From Lachnospiraceae bacterium (lineage in GTDB: Bacteria; Bacillota_A; Clostridia; Lachnospirales; Lachnospiraceae): 9,924 bases of DNA. Where the stretch lies: assembly GCA_017435025.1 (NCBI GenBank), contig JAFSFU010000292.1, forward strand, positions 1 to 9,924, read 5' to 3'. Positions 6,858 through 9,924 of this stretch are shown here, piece by piece; the first letter of the stretch is position 1; each line of letters begins with the position of its first letter. The notes beneath the pieces were generated by a model. The model saw nothing but the letters and a program-made list of their open reading frames with translations, was not told the DNA's origin and did not search any database. A program made the position numbers and the translations under genes.

Positions 6858-6883
6858 AAATGGACCAAGCGTTCATAATAAAA

Positions 6884-6920
6884 AACGAGCAGATTCTTTC
6901 GTGGAATCTGCTCGTTTATC
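6884..6920. terminator. Strong bidirectional intrinsic terminator between convergent genes
   Basis: A perfect 13-bp stem, AACGAGCAGATTC (6884-6896) with GAATCTGCTCGTT (6904-6916), closes a 7-nt loop. The A-rich left flank gives a strong T-run on the minus strand for the PH-domain gene. The right flank TTTATCGTTT is a weaker T-run serving the plus-strand hydrolase operon. Confidence 0.92.
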
Positions 6921-6942
6921 GTTTAAGCGTATCGCTGTTTTG

Positions 6943-7365
6943 TTACATGTCATGGCCATGAAAATCACAGTCTCCGTCACCATCCATATCCATGTGCATC
7001 ATCCCCATTTCATCGGCATAGAACTCTTTGCCGACTACGTTGCGGCTGTGACGACTTTCTTCTACGGCCTTGGAAAGGAGATTTCGTACCTCCAGCGGCT
7101 TCTTGATATTTTTTAAAACCAGTTCCGGGGTGGAATCTGCTATTGCTTTTACAATAATGTCACCGGTGCCGAAGATCTTGCCGGCCAGTGACTGATGGAA
7201 GGTCAGATCTACAATACGATACAATAAGGTTTCATTGATCGTTGTACTGAGAAGACCTTCTTTGATCATAAGACGATCATTTTCGATATAATATTTTGTG
7301 AAGCTGAACGGAAACCACATGAAATGTTTACGGTCTGACCATAAATATGTATTTGTATTGCTCAT
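6943..7365 (-). CDS. Small bacterial PH-domain (bPH2-type) protein with Asp/Met/His-rich tail
   Basis: A 140-residue cytosolic protein. Residues about 15-105 fit a single bacterial PH domain: YYIENDRLMIKEGLLSTTIN, then ETLLYRIVDLTFHQSL (45-60) and GTGDIIVKA (66-74), which match the family pattern of a Thr-rich strand, an 'xYxRIxDLxxxQ' strand and a 'GxGDI' turn. No membrane helix is present, unlike many members. The last 21 residues are unusual: six Met, six Asp and three His, with DMDGDGDCD at 126-134 recalling a calcium-loop DxDxDG pattern. The start is set by GGGAGGTG (complement of 7371-7378). It is monocistronic, with its own consensus promoter and a strong terminator. The biochemical role of this family is not well defined. 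Confidence 0.8.
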   Translation of the reverse strand: MSNTNTYLWSDRKHFMWFPFSFTKYYIENDRLMIKEGLLSTTINETLLYRIVDLTFHQSLAGKIFGTGDIIVKAIADSTPELVLKNIKKPLEVRNLLSKAVEESRHSRNVVGKEFYADEMGMMHMDMDGDGDCDFHGHDM

Positions 7366-7399
7366 AGAGCCACCTCCCTAAAATGGTATGTTTAGTTTT

Positions 7400-7428
7400 A
7401 GTATATGCGAATACAGAGAAGCTGTCAA
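7400..7428 (-). promoter_or_regulatory. Strong sigma-A promoter for the PH-domain gene
   Basis: On the minus strand a perfect -35 TTGACA (complement 7423-7428) and -10 TATACT (complement 7400-7405) are separated by exactly 17 nt. It is back to back with the promoter of the divergent polymerase gene. Confidence 0.8.
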
Positions 7429-7438
7429 ATATAAAAGG

Positions 7439-7468
7439 TAGACAGTATAAGGATTTTTATGCTATGAT
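7439..7468 (+). promoter_or_regulatory. Candidate sigma-A promoter for the polymerase/YolD operon
   Basis: -35 TAGACA (7439-7444) and -10 TATGAT (7463-7468) have an 18-nt spacer. The start would be near 7475, just before a LexA-box-like dyad and about 45 nt from the start codon. Confidence 0.55.
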
Positions 7469-7481
7469 AATGACATGTAAA

Positions 7482-7493
7482 GAACATACATTC
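7482..7493. promoter_or_regulatory. Candidate LexA (SOS) box
   Basis: GAAC-ATAC-ATTC differs by one base from the Firmicute LexA core GAAC-N4-GTTC and is followed by the expected G. It lies just downstream of the polymerase promoter, 26 nt before the start codon. Position and gene function support SOS control; the mismatched right half lowers certainty. Confidence 0.5.
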
Positions 7494-7519
7494 GATTTTG
7501 CAAAGAAGGAGGGGACGTT

Positions 7520-9061
7520 ATGGAACGCAATGGTATTCAGCGGAAAACGTATATATCCATTGATCTGAAATCGTTCTATGCATCGACAGAATGTCGGGAG
7601 AGAGAATTGGATCCGCTAACGACAAATCTGGTTGTTGCCGATGCCAGCCGAACAGAAAAGACCATCTGTCTGGCAGTTACCCCTGCTCTGAAGCGTTATG
7701 GAATCCCCGGACGTGCCCGGTTGTTTGAAGTGGTACAAAAGGTAAAAGAGGCCAATGCGGTAAGGAAGAGAAAAGCCCCTGGCGGTGTTTTTCGGGGGAA
7801 ATCCTGTGATATTCGAGAATTGGATGCGGATCCGTCTCTGGAAATTGATTATCTGATCGCGCCGCCGAGAATGGCACTCTATATGAAATACAGTACAGAG
7901 ATTTACCATATCTATCTGCGATATATCGCACCGGAAGATATTCATGTGTACAGCATTGACGAGGTTATGATATCAGCGGCGGCTTATCTGGACACGTATC
8001 GATTGACTGCACGAGAACTGGCAATGAAGATGATTCTGGAGGTGCAAAAGGAGACCGGAATCACTGCCACTGCCGGTGTAGGAAGCAATCTGTATCTCAG
8101 TAAGATCGCAATGGATATTGTGGCGAAGCATATCGAGCCGGATGAAAATGGTGTGCGGATCGCAGAGCTGGACGAGATGAGTTATCGCAGACTTCTTTGG
8201 GGGCATCGTCCACTGACCGATTTCTGGCGGGTGGGACGCGGATATGCGAAGAAGCTGGAGGCGCACGGAATCTATACAATGGGAGATGTGGCAAGATGTT
8301 CCCTTGGAGGTCCACCCGATTATTATAATGAAGATCTGCTCTACAAAATGTTTGGAATCAACGCGGAATTGCTGATCGACCATGCCTGGGGATATGAACC
8401 GTGTACGATTGCTGATATTAAGGCGTATAAACCGGAAAACAACAGTGTGGGAGCGGGTCAGGTATTGACATGTCCGTATGAGTGGGATAAAGCACGGATC
8501 GTGGTGCAGGAAATGGCTGACGGACTGGCATTGGATCTGGTAAGTAAAAGACTGGTGACGGATCAGATGATCCTGACAGTAGGATATGATATTGAGAATC
8601 TGACTGACCCGGAACGGAGAAAGTGCTATCGGGGTGAAGTGACGGTCGATATGTACGGACGTCGGATTCCGAAACATGCCCATGGAACGATTCATCTGGA
8701 CAGGCAGACGTCTTCTGCAAAGCTGATTACGAAAGCGGTTATGGAACTTTATGACCGTATTGTGGATCAGAATCTGCTGATCCGGCGATTGAATCTGGTG
8801 GCAGGGAAAGTGGCTGCTGAAACAGATATGGTTGTGGCCGAGGAAACCTACGAGCAGCTGGATCTGTTTACTGATTATGCTGCCTTAAAAGAGAAGCAGG
8901 AGGCAGAGAAGACTGCATTGGAGAGAGAACGAAAAATGCAGGAAGCAATGCTGGATATAAAAAAGAAATTCGGAAAGAATGCAATTTTAAAAGGAATGAG
9001 TCTGGAAGAAGGGGCGACTGCTATGGAACGCAATCGCCAGATTGGTGGTCATAAAGCGTAG
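7520..9061 (+). CDS. Y-family translesion DNA polymerase (UmuC/UvrX/DinB-like)
   Basis: A 513-residue error-prone polymerase. The palm begins YISIDLKSFYASTECRE (11-27), with metal ligand D15 and FY at 19-20 as steric gate. SIDE at 145-148 supplies D147 and E148. ATAGVGSNLYLSKIAMD (183-199) is the conserved Y-family segment. Helix-hairpin-helix (about 230-260) and little-finger (about 310-430) regions follow. Residues about 73-118 form a basic insertion seen in Firmicute UvrX-type enzymes but absent from short DinB. QLDLF (446-450) is a consensus sliding-clamp-binding motif, followed by a charged helical tail ending RNRQIGGHKA. It bypasses DNA lesions, at the cost of mutations. Start: AAGGAGG at 7506-7512, seven nt upstream. 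It is followed closely by a YolD-family gene and preceded by a LexA-like box. Confidence 0.93.
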   Translation: MERNGIQRKTYISIDLKSFYASTECRERELDPLTTNLVVADASRTEKTICLAVTPALKRYGIPGRARLFEVVQKVKEANAVRKRKAPGGVFRGKSCDIRELDADPSLEIDYLIAPPRMALYMKYSTEIYHIYLRYIAPEDIHVYSIDEVMISAAAYLDTYRLTARELAMKMILEVQKETGITATAGVGSNLYLSKIAMDIVAKHIEPDENGVRIAELDEMSYRRLLWGHRPLTDFWRVGRGYAKKLEAHGIYTMGDVARCSLGGPPDYYNEDLLYKMFGINAELLIDHAWGYEPCTIADIKAYKPENNSVGAGQVLTCPYEWDKARIVVQEMADGLALDLVSKRLVTDQMILTVGYDIENLTDPERRKCYRGEVTVDMYGRRIPKHAHGTIHLDRQTSSAKLITKAVMELYDRIVDQNLLIRRLNLVAGKVAAETDMVVAEETYEQLDLFTDYAALKEKQEAEKTALERERKMQEAMLDIKKKFGKNAILKGMSLEEGATAMERNRQIGGHKA

Positions 9062-9085
9062 AAACGTGTGAGTGTTACAGAAAAC

Positions 9086-9095
9086 AAGGTGGTGA
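9086..9095 (+). promoter_or_regulatory. Ribosome binding site that favours GTG 9101 for the YolD gene
   Basis: AAGGTGGTGA matches the anti-Shine-Dalgarno complement AAGGAGGTGA at nine of ten bases and lies at normal spacing from GTG 9101. The earlier in-frame GTG at 9068 has only GCGTAGAAAC upstream, with no clear site. Confidence 0.6.
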
Positions 9096-9100
9096 GCAGA

Positions 9101-9538
9101 GTGGCATTAAAAGAACAATTTGGTGTATATGACGATATCATTCATCTTCCGCATCCTGTTTCAAAATCCAGACCCCGTATGTCGATGCATGACCGAGCAG
9201 CACAGTTCAGTCCGTTTGCTGCATTGACGGGCTATGATGCGGCGATCAAAGAGACTGCAAGATGGACCGATGCGCAGGCAGATCTGGATGAAAATTATAA
9301 ATCCGGTCTGGATGAAAAACTGATGTACATCCTTTCACGAATAGAAGAGCGGCCGACGGTTATGATCACGTATTTTGTAAAAGATGAGAAAAAGGACGGC
9401 GGTTCTTACCGGTCAGCGGAAGGTACGATCCGTAAGGTGGATTTTTATGAACGTGTGATCGTGATGGAGGATCGAGAGAGAATTCCCTTGAAAGATATTG
9501 TTGAAATAGATAGTGCAATTTTGAGGGAAAAGTATTAG
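9101..9538 (+). CDS. YolD-like family protein, partner of the Y-family polymerase
   Basis: A 145-residue protein from GTG 9101, or 156 residues if GTG 9068 is used. The conserved core is MSMHDRAAQFSPFAALTGY near the N-terminus, followed by a short charged helix and a small beta domain, ITYFVKDEKKDGGSYRSAEG, then a segment ending IPLKDIVEID. This is the YolD family, usually encoded next to Y-family polymerases in Firmicutes and proposed from gene context to replace UmuD; its biochemistry is not settled. It begins 39 nt after the polymerase stop (6 nt with the upstream start), so the two are cotranscribed. Homologous proteins typically begin with a short M-x-x-K-E-x-F/Y-G-V-Y-D-D segment, which favours 9101. 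Confidence 0.88.
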   Translation: MALKEQFGVYDDIIHLPHPVSKSRPRMSMHDRAAQFSPFAALTGYDAAIKETARWTDAQADLDENYKSGLDEKLMYILSRIEERPTVMITYFVKDEKKDGGSYRSAEGTIRKVDFYERVIVMEDRERIPLKDIVEIDSAILREKY

Positions 9539-9570
9539 AATAATAAGCAAAGAGCAGCGGAGGGAAAACA

Positions 9571-9747
9571 ATGTTTGGGACAATGTACTATGTGGTAGAG
9601 AATATTGATGGCGATTACGCTCACTTGAGAAGAACTGATACCAGCGAGACCGATTTAAAGCTCGTAGCGCGTGCACTTCTTCCGGAGGGGATTTCAGAGG
9701 GGACTAAGCTGAAATATGAAATGCTTCAGTACGAGATTTTCGAATAA
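9571..9747 (+). CDS. 58-residue DUF3006-like small protein
   Basis: A short gene: 58 codons from ATG 9571 to TAA at 9745-9747, with GGAGG at 9559-9563 seven nt upstream. The pattern VVENIDGDYAHLRR (8-21), then VARALLPEGISEGTKL (32-47) matches the layout of DUF3006 proteins (a D-R/N-hydrophobic-E/D-G-D-x-A strand, then a 'LLPEG-x-x-EG' turn), which are small beta-rich proteins of unknown function. No signal peptide or membrane segment. It lies 32 nt after the YolD gene and 32 nt before the FNT-family gene with no terminator between, so it may be cotranscribed with either. The family assignment is from pattern memory and not certain; the coding call is strong. Confidence 0.72.
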   Translation: MFGTMYYVVENIDGDYAHLRRTDTSETDLKLVARALLPEGISEGTKLKYEMLQYEIFE

Positions 9748-9779
9748 GCGGATGGTTTGATACAGAAAGGCAAGGAGTT

Positions 9780-9924
9780 ATGAGCAGTACGGGATTTTAT
9801 ACACCGCAGCAGATCACGGAAAATATGATCAATGCCGGTGTTGCAAAAACAAAGATTCCTTTTGGTCGCATGGTTCTTCTTGGTATTTTTGCAGGCATGT
9901 TCGTTGCCTGCGGTGCGTCTTCCA
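9780..9924 (+). CDS. Formate/nitrite (FNT) family channel, N-terminal part only
   Basis: The frame runs from ATG 9780 to the right edge, 48 codons, and is truncated by the window. The start STGFYTPQQITENMINAGVA, then KTKIPFGRMVLLGIFAGMF and ACGASS, matches the FNT family opening: a TPxEI amphipathic helix, a basic-Pro turn, then TM1 with an invariant glycine pattern. FNT proteins are pentameric channels or transporters for formate, nitrite, hydrosulfide or related small anions in the cytoplasmic membrane. Fermentative anaerobes commonly use them for formate. AAAGG (9766-9770) is nine nt upstream; AAGGAG at 9772-9777 is only two nt away, too close. The subtype cannot be set without the central selectivity region. 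Confidence 0.85.
   Translation, partial: MSSTGFYTPQQITENMINAGVAKTKIPFGRMVLLGIFAGMFVACGASS

Noticed and set aside
7383..7568. 61-codon plus-strand open frame upstream of the polymerase
   Set aside because: It spans the divergent promoters and LexA-like site and overlaps the polymerase start in another frame, without a ribosome site.
7973..8695. 240-codon minus-strand open frame opposite the polymerase gene
   Set aside because: Shadow of a well-supported Y-family polymerase; no recognisable motif or ribosome site.
7520..9034. ATGGAACGCAAT repeated at the start (7520) and end (9023) of the polymerase gene
   Set aside because: The second copy encodes the usual C-terminal MERN-x-QIGGHKA of this polymerase group, so the match is probably coincidence of codons.

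Overview
The window looks like chromosomal DNA from an anaerobic gut Firmicute, most likely Lachnospiraceae or a close Clostridia relative. This is inferred from strong AGGAGG-type ribosome sites, sigma-A-like promoters, moderate GC in genes with AT-rich gaps, and a Y-family polymerase + YolD pair followed by a formate/nitrite (FNT) transporter. No rRNA, tRNA, CRISPR array or recognisable transposase is visible.

Layout. (1) Positions 1-558 hold no confidently identified gene. They contain a long imperfect inverted repeat (1-111) inside a short open frame entering from the left edge, then an AT-rich stretch with four 35-bp units of constant length, each bounded by RGTATC ... GATACY, then a bidirectional terminator. 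A near-identical 19/20-nt direct repeat brackets the AT-rich stretch. (2) 559-1743 (minus) is an M20D amidohydrolase. It is divergent from (3) a tightly spaced four-gene plus-strand operon at 1926-6857: Nudix hydrolase, six-helix membrane protein, CocE/NonD (S15-type) serine hydrolase, and a second M20 metallopeptidase. Both sides have candidate promoters in the 182-nt gap, and the operon ends at a strong bidirectional hairpin. (4) 6943-7365 (minus) is a small PH-domain protein with an Asp/Met/His-rich tail. (5) 7520-9538 (plus) is a translesion polymerase gene followed by a YolD-family gene, preceded by a promoter and a LexA-box-like dyad, so probably an SOS operon. (6) 9571-9747 is a 58-residue DUF3006-like protein, and 9780 to the right edge is the start of an FNT-family channel.

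How they work together. The divergent locus concentrates amide, ester and peptide-bond hydrolases (two different M20 enzymes and one S15-type enzyme), suggesting intracellular processing of peptides, N-acyl amino acids or related amides; the substrate cannot be read from sequence. The polymerase/YolD pair is a DNA-damage module unrelated to it. The least explained part is the left 550 bp, where the repeat structure is clear but its function is unknown.
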